A stretch of 64,000 nt of DNA from positions 1-64,000 of the forward strand of contig NZ_NEJP01000010.1 in assembly GCF_002113125.1 (NCBI RefSeq), read 5' to 3'. Source of the DNA: Pseudomonas sp. B20(2017). Lineage in GTDB: Bacteria > Pseudomonadota > Gammaproteobacteria > Pseudomonadales > Pseudomonadaceae. This document shows positions 26,016 to 32,824 of this stretch, one piece after another (positions within the stretch are counted from its first letter, which is position 1; each line of letters opens with the position of its first letter). A model generated the notes under the pieces. The model was given only the letters and a program-made list of their open reading frames with translations. It made no database searches and had not been told where the DNA came from. Both the position numbers and the translations under genes were made by a program.

Positions 26016-26600
26016 ATGAAGCTCCAAGCACTGACGCACGCCATAGCACTTGCCACCGTCCTTTCTGCTGCCAGCCTTTCGGCGACGGCCGCCGATATCC
26101 CGCTGTCGGCCGCTGTCGAGGCCGACCGTGTCACCACCAAAGTGCTGGCGGTTGACCCGGTCAATCATCAGGTGGTCCTTGAAGGCGCGGAAGGTCGCCA
26201 AGTGCACATTCAGCTCAGCGACAAGGCGAAAAACCTCGGTAATTTGAAAGTGGGCGATCTGGTACAGATCGAAGTGACCCGCTCTGTGGCCGCTTATCTG
26301 GACACCGACGTGGATAAAGGTCTGCCTGGCTCCACCGAGCGTACTGGCGAGCTGCGCAACGCCGTGGGCAGCAGCAACCCCGGTGGCGAGGCTTTCCGCC
26401 AGGTTCAGGTGCAACTGAAAATCACCAAAATTGATTTGGCGACAAACCAGGTCACCCTGGAAAACCCTTCGGGCCAGTCGAAAACCCTCAACGTCGAAAA
26501 GCCTGAGATTCAGGCCAAACTGAAAGATTTGAAAGTCGGGCAAAGCGTCGTTGTCACTTACACCGATGTATTAAAAGTGACCAGTCAGCATGAAAGTTGA
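26016..26600 (+). CDS. Periplasmic protein of unknown function
   Basis: A 194-residue protein with a signal peptide (MKLQALTHAIALATVLSAAS, cleavage near ATAA). The mature part appears to be two beta-rich repeats with the shared pattern KVLAVDPVNHQVVLEGAEG and KITKIDLATNQVTLENPSG, each followed by a KVGD/KVGQ segment ending in VQIE or VVVTY. This suggests two OB- or KOW-like small barrels. ATG 26016 gives a complete signal peptide; an upstream in-frame start does not. Exact role unknown. Confidence 0.7.
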   Translation: MKLQALTHAIALATVLSAASLSATAADIPLSAAVEADRVTTKVLAVDPVNHQVVLEGAEGRQVHIQLSDKAKNLGNLKVGDLVQIEVTRSVAAYLDTDVDKGLPGSTERTGELRNAVGSSNPGGEAFRQVQVQLKITKIDLATNQVTLENPSGQSKTLNVEKPEIQAKLKDLKVGQSVVVTYTDVLKVTSQHES

Positions 26601-26925
26601 GTATTGACTCTACAGAATGGCTGTTCTTGTACAAGTAATTGTATGAGAACAGTCATATGAAGTATTCGAGGTGGTGATGTCAGAAAGTTTGTCGGGAAAT
26701 ATCGACGAATATTTTCTTTAACTTTTCAGTACATAAATTTCATCTTCAATTAGCACGACATATCCGCCAACTTCCATTAAAATCCCTCCCGTTCGCCCAG
26801 TGTCAGGGCTCTTTACCGGTGCATGGATTGCCAGGCCATAACACTGGGCGAACACCTCCTCGGAGTGGATACCAAAGAATTCAGATGCAAAAAGGGCGAC
26901 TTTGAAGTCGCCCTTTTTATTTGTC
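26601..26925. other. Gene-poor stretch with a 13-bp perfect inverted repeat and a startless frame
   Basis: No supported gene. GTTCGCCCAGTGT (26791-26803) pairs perfectly with ACACTGGGCGAAC (26841-26853) over a 37-nt loop. On the minus strand an open frame from the hairpin at 26889 to TAA at about 26723 reads protein-like (SEFFGIHSEEVF... to GGYVVLIEDEIYVLKS) but has no start apart from a late ATG. A looser hairpin, GGCTGTTCT / AGAACAGTC, lies near 26622-26654, after the periplasmic gene, without a T-tract. It may be the remnant of a lost gene. Confidence 0.35.
26889..26919 (-). terminator. Rho-independent terminator after the glycosyltransferase
   Basis: A strong hairpin, AAAAAGGGCGAC-TTTGAA-GTCGCCCTTTTT, with T-tracts on both sides, so it can act in both directions. 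It lies 7 bp after the stop codon of the minus-strand glycosyltransferase gene. Confidence 0.85.
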
Positions 26926-27747
26926 TTACGATTTGGCAGGCCGCATGCCTTGTTGCAACTGAAGGCGCTTGAGCGTTTCCTGATACATGGTGGTGCGGCG
27001 GTGTTGTGTGCCGTATCCACCGATAGCGGCCACGGTGCCGGCCTGGATGTGATCCAGGTAGCGGAAGATCTTCCGTGGCGAGAGGCATTTGATGCCGTAG
27101 CCAAGGCTGCTTAAACGATCCTGCAGCGTGTATCCCGGAACCCGGTCGTCCATCGAAAAATGCAGCCCGTGAGTCTTGATCAACCGAGCGTTCCACAAGG
27201 TGCAGAAGCTTTTCAGGTGAGTTTCCCGGTAGGGTTTTGGATCTCTGGAGGGCAACCCGAAATGCTGTTTTGCCCGGCGGAAATGGTGTTTGAAATAACG
27301 CGAAGACAAACGCCAGGTGTCTCTAAAGACGCCGCGATCCAATTGTTCGACGCAACCGACCGCCGCTGTATCCAAAGATTGCATGCACTCATTCATCATC
27401 ATCGAAAAGACAGTACTGTCAAAAACGAAAGTGTCGGTGTGCAGCAAAAACAGGTAATTGGTTTCAACTTTCGCAAGTGCCAGATCAAGTGCCTTGCCAT
27501 GAGCAATATGCCCCGCTTCCTTGCCGGGAGAAGGGCGCTCGATCAAGTTGATCCAGTCCAGAGACCGCAAGTAAATCAGGCTTTCATCGGCGGAATCGTT
27601 GTCCACCACCCACACCGGAATTTGATGCTCCTTGACGTATTGCTGGAGAAACTCCAGGCACATCCGGGTTATTTCCGGCGTCTTGTAATTGACCAATACA
27701 AGACTGAAGGCGGGCAGTTGTTTAGAGGTGGAATCGATCGCACTCAT
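26926..27747 (-). CDS. Family 2 glycosyltransferase
   Basis: A 273-residue GT2 enzyme with the N-terminal nucleotide-sugar motif SLVLVNYKTPEI, VVDNDSADES, and a metal-site region reading LFLLHTDTFVFD (HTD in place of DxD). Later parts carry FCTLWNARLIKTHGLHFSMD and KIFRYLDHIQAG. No membrane segments are obvious. It resembles rhamnosyltransferase-type GT2 proteins. It is a single gene, with its own terminator, opposite to VanW, and it is not part of the main exopolysaccharide operon. Confidence 0.78.
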   Translation of the reverse strand: MSAIDSTSKQLPAFSLVLVNYKTPEITRMCLEFLQQYVKEHQIPVWVVDNDSADESLIYLRSLDWINLIERPSPGKEAGHIAHGKALDLALAKVETNYLFLLHTDTFVFDSTVFSMMMNECMQSLDTAAVGCVEQLDRGVFRDTWRLSSRYFKHHFRRAKQHFGLPSRDPKPYRETHLKSFCTLWNARLIKTHGLHFSMDDRVPGYTLQDRLSSLGYGIKCLSPRKIFRYLDHIQAGTVAAIGGYGTQHRRTTMYQETLKRLQLQQGMRPAKS

Positions 27748-27937
27748 GGTCCGGGCTCACTTCAAGTTGAAGGGTTCTGCTGACGGCAATCAGCCCACAG
27801 AACCGCTGCTTTGTGGCCCGGATGGTAGGGACGTAACCTTAGTTGAAACTTAATTTTCGAGCGCTCGGTCCGGGTGACTTGTTACGGCTTGCGACACTGG
27901 CGAGGCGCTTGGCGACCCAGCGCGGTTCCACGGTAAG

Positions 27938-28813
27938 ATGCGCCGCCCTTTCAAGTTCAAGGAAGACAACGGCCCGCGCCGTTCGCCAAGGACGAAACCA
28001 CTTTCCCTCTACCACCCGGCCCTTTACTGGCTGCGCGTGCGGCAAAAAAGACTGTTCCGCCACATCGCCTGGCAGTGCTCGAGCAAACGCTACGCGCGGC
28101 CTGCCACGACGTCCGAGCGCTTGCCTTACCGCTACCTCAAACACACCTCAAAACTGATCCGCAAACTCGGCGACTCCGACCTCGCGCTGCAACACAACAA
28201 AGTCATCAACCTCAAACTCGCCGTCGTTGCCATCGACGGCGTCACTATCGCCCCCGGCGAATATTTCTCCTTCTGCCGCCTCGTCGGCCGCCCGACCCGC
28301 CGACGCGGCTACGTCGAAGGCATAGAACTCTCATTCGGCGAAGCCCGCACCGGCATCGGCGGCGGCATCTGCCAACTAAGCAACCTCATCCACTGGATGG
28401 CCATTCACTCACCCCTGGTCGTCATCGAACGCGCCAACCACAGCTTCGACCCCTTCCCGTACGACGGCCGCGTCCTGCCATTCGGCTCCGGCGCGGCGAT
28501 CTTCTACAACTACATCGACCTGGTACTACACAACCCGACGGATCGCAGCTTTCAGCTGAAGTTGAAGGTGGGGGAGACGCAGTTGGAGGGGGAATTGTTG
28601 TGTGATCGGGAGCGGGCTTATCGGTATCACGTGTTTGAAGTGGGGCATCGGTTTGTGCGGGAGGGGGAGCGGGTGTACCGGGAGAATGAGATTTGGCGGG
28701 AGGTGAGGGAGAAGGGGCAGGTGGGGGCGTTGGTGGAGAGGGAGCGGTTGTATGGGAATCGGGTGGTGGTCAAGTATGAGGTCGGGGAACAAGTCATTGA
28801 AAGTCAGCAGTAG
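27938..28813 (+). CDS. VanW-family protein
   Basis: A 291-residue VanW-like protein. The family core is visible: VVAIDGVTIAPGEYFSFCRL, a GYVEGIEL segment and GIGGGICQLSNLIHW near the middle, then FDPFPYDGRVLPFGSGAAIFYNYIDL. VanW occurs in some glycopeptide-resistance clusters but also alone, and its biochemical role is not established. The gene stands alone at the edge of the toxin island. Codon use changes sharply at about 28540: C-ending codons before, G-ending codons after. Start ATG 27938 is weakly supported (GGTAAG). Confidence 0.8.
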   Translation: MRRPFKFKEDNGPRRSPRTKPLSLYHPALYWLRVRQKRLFRHIAWQCSSKRYARPATTSERLPYRYLKHTSKLIRKLGDSDLALQHNKVINLKLAVVAIDGVTIAPGEYFSFCRLVGRPTRRRGYVEGIELSFGEARTGIGGGICQLSNLIHWMAIHSPLVVIERANHSFDPFPYDGRVLPFGSGAAIFYNYIDLVLHNPTDRSFQLKLKVGETQLEGELLCDRERAYRYHVFEVGHRFVREGERVYRENEIWREVREKGQVGALVERERLYGNRVVVKYEVGEQVIESQQ

Positions 28814-28861
28814 GTTGTGTTTTTGCCTTAGGGTTTTGAGTCTGTGACGGAAATAACGCAA

Positions 28862-29293
28862 TTACGGGTTTAGGTAGGGATACGTTTCGCCGTATAGGTG
28901 AAACGTATCGTCCAGATAATAAACTCCGGAAATCGAGTTTATTACCAGTTCTAGCTTTCCCTTTGATGGGAATAGCAAATAGAACAGCTCAAAGAATAAA
29001 TAGTCCTTGATGAGGGTTACTGCTACGCCTGGATGGCTTTTTATAAGGATTGAAAGTGGCGGGTAATTGCAATCTCTTAATTCGGGGATGTCGGCGTAGC
29101 CTTGTTTGTTATCGTCTTGTATGCATTCGGTGATGAATGCATTTGTTAGCTCGTAGAATTGCTCGGGCAGTTCGTGATTTTTTATTGATAAAGTATATTT
29201 TTTGGCATGGTTGGAGAGAGGTTCACCGAAGCCAAGGCTGCGGTAGGTTACAGAGGTTGGGTCAATAATTTTGTTTTCTGATTTGAAGATCAT
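28862..29293 (-). CDS. Hypothetical protein, immunity-array member
   Basis: A 143-residue AT-rich gene of unknown family. The protein (MIFKSENKIID to YGETYPYLNP) is soluble and mixed alpha/beta, with a hydrophobic stretch KDYLFFELFYLLFP. Its ATG overlaps the stop of the preceding gene (ATGA at 29290-29293), so the two form a translationally coupled pair. Its position at the far end of the RHS toxin array and its low GC suggest an immunity or toxin-related role, which is an inference from context. Confidence 0.6.
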   Translation of the reverse strand: MIFKSENKIIDPTSVTYRSLGFGEPLSNHAKKYTLSIKNHELPEQFYELTNAFITECIQDDNKQGYADIPELRDCNYPPLSILIKSHPGVAVTLIKDYLFFELFYLLFPSKGKLELVINSISGVYYLDDTFHLYGETYPYLNP

Positions 29294-29760
29294 GGTTTTT
29301 TAATCGCGGGAGGGAAAGAAGGGGATGCTATATGTACGCAATCGTGGTCGTCTACATAAGTTAAGAAGCTAAGGGCTGTATTGGTTATCCAGAATGGAAA
29401 GCCAGTCGTTTCTGAAAGCAATATTTTCAAATCAGATGATGACTGAAGCGTCCAAGCATGGATTTGGTTGTCGAGGACGATTAATGTTGGTTTTTCAGAA
29501 GGGTATAGAAGATCGACTTTTTTCCAAAAGTCTGGGTCGTGTTGTTTTGTTACGGATTTTAGATTGAGGGGGTCAAGGGTGTTTGTGTTGGAGTAAAAGA
29601 AGCGGGTTTTTACGTCGGAAATTATTTTTTCTAATTCATCTTTTTGAGTTTCTGGTTTTTTAGATGATTTGTTTCGAGTGCTGATGTGATTTCTTTTTCC
29701 AAGTAACTCATCGAAATTTCCTTTTGTTTTACAGAAAAAATAAAAATAGATCAGCTCCAT
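29290..29760 (-). CDS. Hypothetical protein coupled to the gene at 28862
   Basis: A 156-residue protein (MELIYFYFFCKTKG to SFPPAIKKP), family not recognised. The first 40 residues are basic and differ in character from the rest; the middle has SEKPTLIVLDNQIHAWTL and the end LSFLTYVDDHDC. No ribosome site precedes ATG 29760, so an internal start or a fusion to displaced sequence is possible. It sits 21 bp after the gene at 29782 and overlaps the next gene by 4 bp. AT-rich like its neighbours. Confidence 0.55.
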   Translation of the reverse strand: MELIYFYFFCKTKGNFDELLGKRNHISTRNKSSKKPETQKDELEKIISDVKTRFFYSNTNTLDPLNLKSVTKQHDPDFWKKVDLLYPSEKPTLIVLDNQIHAWTLQSSSDLKILLSETTGFPFWITNTALSFLTYVDDHDCVHIASPSFPPAIKKP

Positions 29761-29781
29761 TTGGTTGGGAGGGAAGCATTT

Positions 29782-30126
29782 TCAAGCGTCGAGCATGAAG
29801 CGTTCAATCTGTTTGATAAAGTCTTGTTTGCTTTTTGTTCTGTATTGCCCTAATGGTAGCTCAGAGTTTTTGATCGGTTTTCCTTTGTTGTCGTACTTGA
29901 TTGTCAGGAATTCAATGACAAAGTCCCCGTCAGGATCTCCCTCTGGCTCAAGTCTTGAGTCAAAGCAATGACCAGTAGTTCGTCGGACACCACCCAGTAA
30001 AACTGAGTTACTAAACCACTCGACAGTCTCTGGTGTGAAATCAACCTCGAAAAGGTTGTTGATTGTAATAGTCCATCCGCTTGGGACTCGAAGGGGATGG
30101 AGTTCGTATTTAAGCTTGGATCTCAT
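29782..30126 (-). CDS. Small immunity-like protein
   Basis: A 114-residue protein (MRSKLKYELHPLRVPSGW to IERFMLDA). The compact size, acidic beta-strand-rich sequence, low GC and position behind an RHS toxin are typical of polymorphic-toxin immunity proteins. AGAGGACG precedes the ATG. It begins 34 bp after the 3' stub of another immunity gene (30161-30262). No family name can be assigned. Confidence 0.6.
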   Translation of the reverse strand: MRSKLKYELHPLRVPSGWTITINNLFEVDFTPETVEWFSNSVLLGGVRRTTGHCFDSRLEPEGDPDGDFVIEFLTIKYDNKGKPIKNSELPLGQYRTKSKQDFIKQIERFMLDA

Positions 30127-30160
30127 GTTGGTGCGTCCTCTGTGGTTTCTTTTGTTGAAT

Positions 30161-30262
30161 TCAGTCTAGCGGGTACTCGCAAGTCCATGGTGGCGTAAAT
30201 AGCTCTGGATTTATGTTGTTTTTATAAAGAAAAGAGTTGATTTCTTCCTCTGTTTCCAGGGT
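30161..30262 (-). pseudogene. 3' stub of an immunity gene related to the one at 31684
   Basis: Translation in the minus frame ending at TGA 30161-30163 gives LETEEEINSFLYKNNINP followed by ELFTPPWTCEYPLD. The intact gene at 31684-32070 ends with NSEDEINALLEKLDINP and ELFTTPWRCEYPL, so the two are clearly related. The stub has about 34 codons; the frame is closed by a TAA at 30263-30265, immediately before palindrome copy R1. It is therefore a truncated paralogue cut off at the repeat boundary. Confidence 0.8.
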
Positions 30263-30270
30263 TTAGAGTG

Positions 30271-30320
30271 AAAAGGGGAAAGATTTATTTTCTTTAACGA
30301 AAAAATAAATCTGTGCCCTC
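30271..30320. repeat. Palindromic array repeat, copy R1
   Basis: AAAAGGGGAAAGATTTATTT, then a short centre (TCTTTAACGAA) and AAAATAAATCTGTGCCCTC. The arms are inverted with two mismatches against the array consensus GGGGACAGATTTATTTT. It directly abuts the immunity-gene stub on its left. Confidence 0.85.
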
Positions 30321-30398
30321 TAGTTTTAATGTTCTAGAAGGGGGGGTTATTAAGCTGAAAATAAATCTTCATCGCTTGATTTTTATTAGGTACGTTGG

Positions 30399-30731
30399 TT
30401 AAAAATAAAAAAATATTCCAGTCTCTTTTTCAATTGCTATTTTGTTTAGCTTTACTATGTCATTAAATACTTCAAGATGGCTACTGTTAAACGCCTCGCT
30501 AAAGAATGCAAGCGTGATTCCTAGATTTTTCTGCCCCTTGATGGATTCATCTTCGTATTCGTCAATTAGCGTTCCCAAAGTTTTATTGATTTTTTCAACC
30601 ACTCCAGAATTGGAGAGGTCGGCGTATTGATCATTCGTCAATATTAGTTCAGCTATATCACCTGGTTGAGCTTCGTCCATATCTAGGCGTTGCATTGCAA
30701 GTGCGTTAAGGGGGACTGATATTATTTTCAA
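30399..30731 (-). CDS. Immunity-like protein between repeats R1 and R2
   Basis: A 110-residue acidic protein (KIISVPLNALAMQRLDMD to ETGIFFYF), family not recognised. It begins with TTG at 30731, placed after GGAG and directly after a TAA that closes a short frame (SKYLFSTEP), which may be the last residues of a lost toxin. This mimics the toxin-immunity junctions at 32067 and 32821. Alone between two palindromes, with low GC, it fits an orphan immunity gene. Confidence 0.6.
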   Translation of the reverse strand: MKIISVPLNALAMQRLDMDEAQPGDIAELILTNDQYADLSNSGVVEKINKTLGTLIDEYEDESIKGQKNLGITLAFFSEAFNSSHLEVFNDIVKLNKIAIEKETGIFFYF

Positions 30732-30759
30732 TTAAGGCTCCGTGCTGAATAAATATTTG

Positions 30760-30812
30760 GAAAAAGGGGATAGATTTATTTTTCTCAGCGAAAAATAAAT
30801 CTGTCCCCTTTT
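30760..30812. repeat. Palindromic array repeat, copy R2
   Basis: GGGGATAGATTTATTTTT and AAAAATAAATCTGTCCCC around the centre CTCAGCG. The right flank (30812-30843) continues with diverged copies of CCCTTTTGGATTG. It separates the genes at 30399 and 30847. Confidence 0.88.
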
Positions 30813-30846
30813 TGGTCCACTTTTGGATTGGTCCCTTTTGGATTGT

Positions 30847-31254
30847 TTACCAGAGATCAATTCGGCCGCATTTGAACTCGATTAGGTCGCCAGTATTTAT
30901 GCCGCCAGGTAAGTAATCATCGATTAATAATTTGATTCCACCCACGGCCACCAGATGCTCTGATGCATTTATTACTCTGGCAATTACTTTTCGAGATAGT
31001 CCAGGTTTTTCTGTGTTCCAGATCCCTACTGTCGACTCGCTTTCGCAGATCATTGCTTCTTTCAACGAAAAAACATGCAATGGATCATTTATTGTTTCTC
31101 CAATGTTCGCGCTGCATGGTTGAGAAAATGCAACGCAGGTAAAGTTTCCGTCGCTAATCTCAACTTCCGCCTCGGCCGAATCTCTGGATATCCAACTGAT
31201 GTCCTTTATTAACATTTCTATTTCTCTGTTTTTAATCCGTACGGAGACTTCCAT
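30847..31254 (-). CDS. Immunity-like protein between repeats R2 and R3
   Basis: A 135-residue mainly beta protein (MEVSVRIKNREIEMLIKD to FKCGRIDLW), family not recognised. Features are an acidic N-terminal half and a C-terminal KLLIDDYLPGGINTGDLIEF. The ATG is only 13 bp from palindrome R3 and has a weak ribosome site, so expression may depend on readthrough or on a promoter within the repeat. Orphan immunity protein is the most likely role from position and composition. Confidence 0.6.
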   Translation of the reverse strand: MEVSVRIKNREIEMLIKDISWISRDSAEAEVEISDGNFTCVAFSQPCSANIGETINDPLHVFSLKEAMICESESTVGIWNTEKPGLSRKVIARVINASEHLVAVGGIKLLIDDYLPGGINTGDLIEFKCGRIDLW

Positions 31255-31267
31255 CCGATCTGTGGTG

Positions 31268-31317
31268 AAAAGGGGACAGATTTATTTTCTTTAGCGAAAA
31301 ATAAATCTGTCCCCTTT
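31268..31317. repeat. Palindromic array repeat, copy R3
   Basis: AAAAGGGGACAGATTTATTT and AAAAATAAATCTGTCCCCTT flank the centre TCTTTAGCG; the arms are nearly perfect. It lies exactly between the orphan immunity gene and the displaced RHS fragment, whose frame runs on into the repeat before stopping. Confidence 0.9.
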
Positions 31318-31326
31318 AGTTTGGTG

Positions 31327-31587
31327 GTTATTCAACCCGCCCGCAAGCTTGATTGGATCCGGTGTCAAAAAACGCCCAGTACCCGGATTGTAGTAGCGGT
31401 GCCGGTTGTAATGTAACCCTGTCTCGGCATCAAAATACTGACCCTGGAATCGCAACGGATTGTCGATTTCGCTGACGTCCAACGCGGCAAGGTTGCCGTA
31501 GGCGCGGTACTTCGCGGACCACATGATTTCGCCACTGTAGTCAGTGAGTTCCTGCGGTGTGCCCAGATGATCGAGCTGGTAGTAGGT
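31327..31587 (-). pseudogene. Displaced RHS core fragment
   Basis: Minus-frame translation gives YYQLDHLGTPQELTDYSGEI through NPLRFQGQYFDAETGLHYNR to TPDPIKLAGGLNN, nearly the same as residues near 1377-1463 of the intact RHS protein (DNA 33468-33729), with few amino-acid differences and roughly 10 percent nucleotide differences. It starts beside R4 and ends at the core/tip border, where the frame enters R3 sequence (HQTKGDRFIFR, stop). It lacks both the upstream repeats and a toxin tip. It could be left from an older RHS copy and could serve as a recombination donor. Confidence 0.9.
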
Positions 31588-31590
31588 TGG

Positions 31591-31637
31591 AAAGGGGGCA
31601 GATTTATTTTCTTCAAATAATAAATCTGCCCCCTTTG
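31591..31637. repeat. Palindromic array repeat, copy R4
   Basis: GGGGGCAGATTTATTTTCTT and AATAATAAATCTGCCCCC form a compensated pair: both arms carry the same C/G change relative to the other copies, which points to pairing constraint. The centre is shortened to CTTCAAA. The right flank has CCTTTGGATTT repeated. It joins the RHS fragment to the immunity gene at 31684. Confidence 0.9.
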
Positions 31638-31683
31638 GATTTCACTTTGGATTTTTTTGCTTTTTCTTTTTTCGATTTGGTGG

Positions 31684-32070
31684 TTATAGCGGATATTCAC
31701 AGCGCCATGGTGTAGTGAAAAGCTCTGGATTGATATCGAGTTTTTCAAGTAGAGCGTTGATCTCATCCTCGGAGTTCATGGTTTCTATTTTTTCGATAGT
31801 AATATCGCGGTCATCTATGCCGTCGCTTGTTTCAAGTGTTTCGGTAGGAATTGTAAATATTACAATCGCGTACCGGAAGCTTTTTGAATGGTGGATGAAG
31901 TCGTAATATTGGTTTGGGTCGTTGGTGAAGGAGTACTTATAAATGGCATAAACTGAAATCCATTTTCTTAATGATGGTTCATCGGATTCTAGCTCTTGCG
32001 CAATGTTGTCGTAGCCTGTCCCGTCAAGCCCATACCATACACTTTGTGGGATATATTTTTGCGCTGTCAT
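31684..32070 (-). CDS. Orphan immunity protein coupled to a toxin-tail remnant
   Basis: A 128-residue protein (MTAQKYIPQSVWYGLDG to TTPWRCEYPL), family not recognised. ATG 32070 overlaps the stop of the toxin-tail remnant upstream (ATGA, 32067-32070), the same junction type as between the intact RHS toxin and its immunity gene. A longer frame starting at 32097 is only the shadow of that tail. A truncated paralogue of its C-terminus is at 30161. The coupling strongly suggests immunity against the lost toxin. Confidence 0.72.
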   Translation of the reverse strand: MTAQKYIPQSVWYGLDGTGYDNIAQELESDEPSLRKWISVYAIYKYSFTNDPNQYYDFIHHSKSFRYAIVIFTIPTETLETSDGIDDRDITIEKIETMNSEDEINALLEKLDINPELFTTPWRCEYPL

Positions 32071-32241
32071 TTTTGCCCCTCGAACGGATTCGGCCAATAA
32101 ATTCGGATGACTTTTCCATCTTTTGGATGTAGCTGCAAATGAGGCATAGCAGCATGTGGGTCTGTTGGGCTGTGGTTCGCCATATAAACTTTTCGCGTTT
32201 CAATATTGGAGACAGGCGTGTCGTCCCAGAATTGAATAGGG
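32067..32241 (-). pseudogene. Orphan toxin C-terminal tail
   Basis: The minus frame that ends at TGA 32067-32069 reads PIQFWDDTPVSNIETRKVYM, ANHSPTDPHAAMPHLQLHPK, DGKVIRIYWPNPFEGQK. It begins immediately at palindrome R5, has no start of its own, and its stop overlaps the immunity gene. This is what remains of an RHS-type toxin tip after its core was replaced. The fold is not recognised; the length of the remaining tail is about 57 residues. Confidence 0.72.
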
Positions 32242-32326
32242 GACAGATTTATTTTTCGCTGAAGAAAATAAATCTGTCCCCTTTGGATTGTCCCCTTTGG
32301 ATTTTTGTCCCCTTTGGATTTTTTTC
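32236..32326. repeat. Palindromic array repeat, copy R5, with tandem tail
   Basis: GGGGACAGATTTATTTTTCG and GAAAATAAATCTGTCCCC around CTGAA. The centre is the inverse of that in R1-R3, so this copy lies in opposite orientation. It is followed by three near-tandem units of TCCCCTTTGGATT up to about 32326. It separates the immunity gene of the intact RHS toxin from the orphan tail cassette. Confidence 0.9.
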
Positions 32327-32353
32327 GCTACTAAATCTAGATCCGGGAATCGA

Positions 32354-32824
32354 CTAAAGATTCTCAATGTCTGTGTTGCAGCCATTGTTTTTCAGTCTTT
32401 GAATTTCTTGCTCAAAAGAATACTTGGATGAGTTTTCGTTTTTTTTGTCATACACTTTTCTCAAGTATCGGAAGAGTTTGCCAATATTGTTTTTTGTCTT
32501 GTCGTCAAGGCTAGCAATAAGGTCGTAATCATCCATTGATAGAATGTGTAATTTATTCTTCAGAACGTAGTATGCGGTAATGTTCGAAAGCAAGCCCGCC
32601 GCATCTTCGTAGTTTTCTTTCAAGTATTTAGCATAATCTTCAAATATTTTTGTCAAAAGACTCTGCGCGGCTTTTTGAGTTTTCAATACGCTGCACATTT
32701 CCTGCCAGTTGCTGACATACAGGTGGTCACCCCAATCGGAGCCTCTAGCAAAATAAATTCCTTCTCCTTTGAAGAATTCAGAAATTTCATGCTGGTCTAA
32801 GGCAGTTTCAAATGTAGTTTTCAT
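32354..32824 (-). CDS. Probable immunity protein of the RHS toxin
   Basis: A 156-residue soluble, helix-rich protein (MKTTFETALDQHEISEFF to NGCNTDIENL), family not recognised. Its ATG at 32824 overlaps the RHS stop codon (ATGA, 32821-32824), the usual arrangement for a polymorphic toxin and its cognate immunity protein. An alternative start five codons upstream lies inside the RHS gene. It should neutralise the tip encoded at 32821-33420 in the cytoplasm of the producer and its kin. Confidence 0.78.
   Translation of the reverse strand: MKTTFETALDQHEISEFFKGEGIYFARGSDWGDHLYVSNWQEMCSVLKTQKAAQSLLTKIFEDYAKYLKENYEDAAGLLSNITAYYVLKNKLHILSMDDYDLIASLDDKTKNNIGKLFRYLRKVYDKKNENSSKYSFEQEIQRLKNNGCNTDIENL

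Noticed and set aside
26677..26721. 14-codon open frame after GAGGTGG
   Set aside because: A ribosome-site-like sequence precedes it, but it is too short and without conservation data cannot be called a gene.
30271..32326. CRISPR array
   Set aside because: The five repeats are palindromic, differ in orientation, and are separated by 300-650 bp with genes, not by uniform short spacers.
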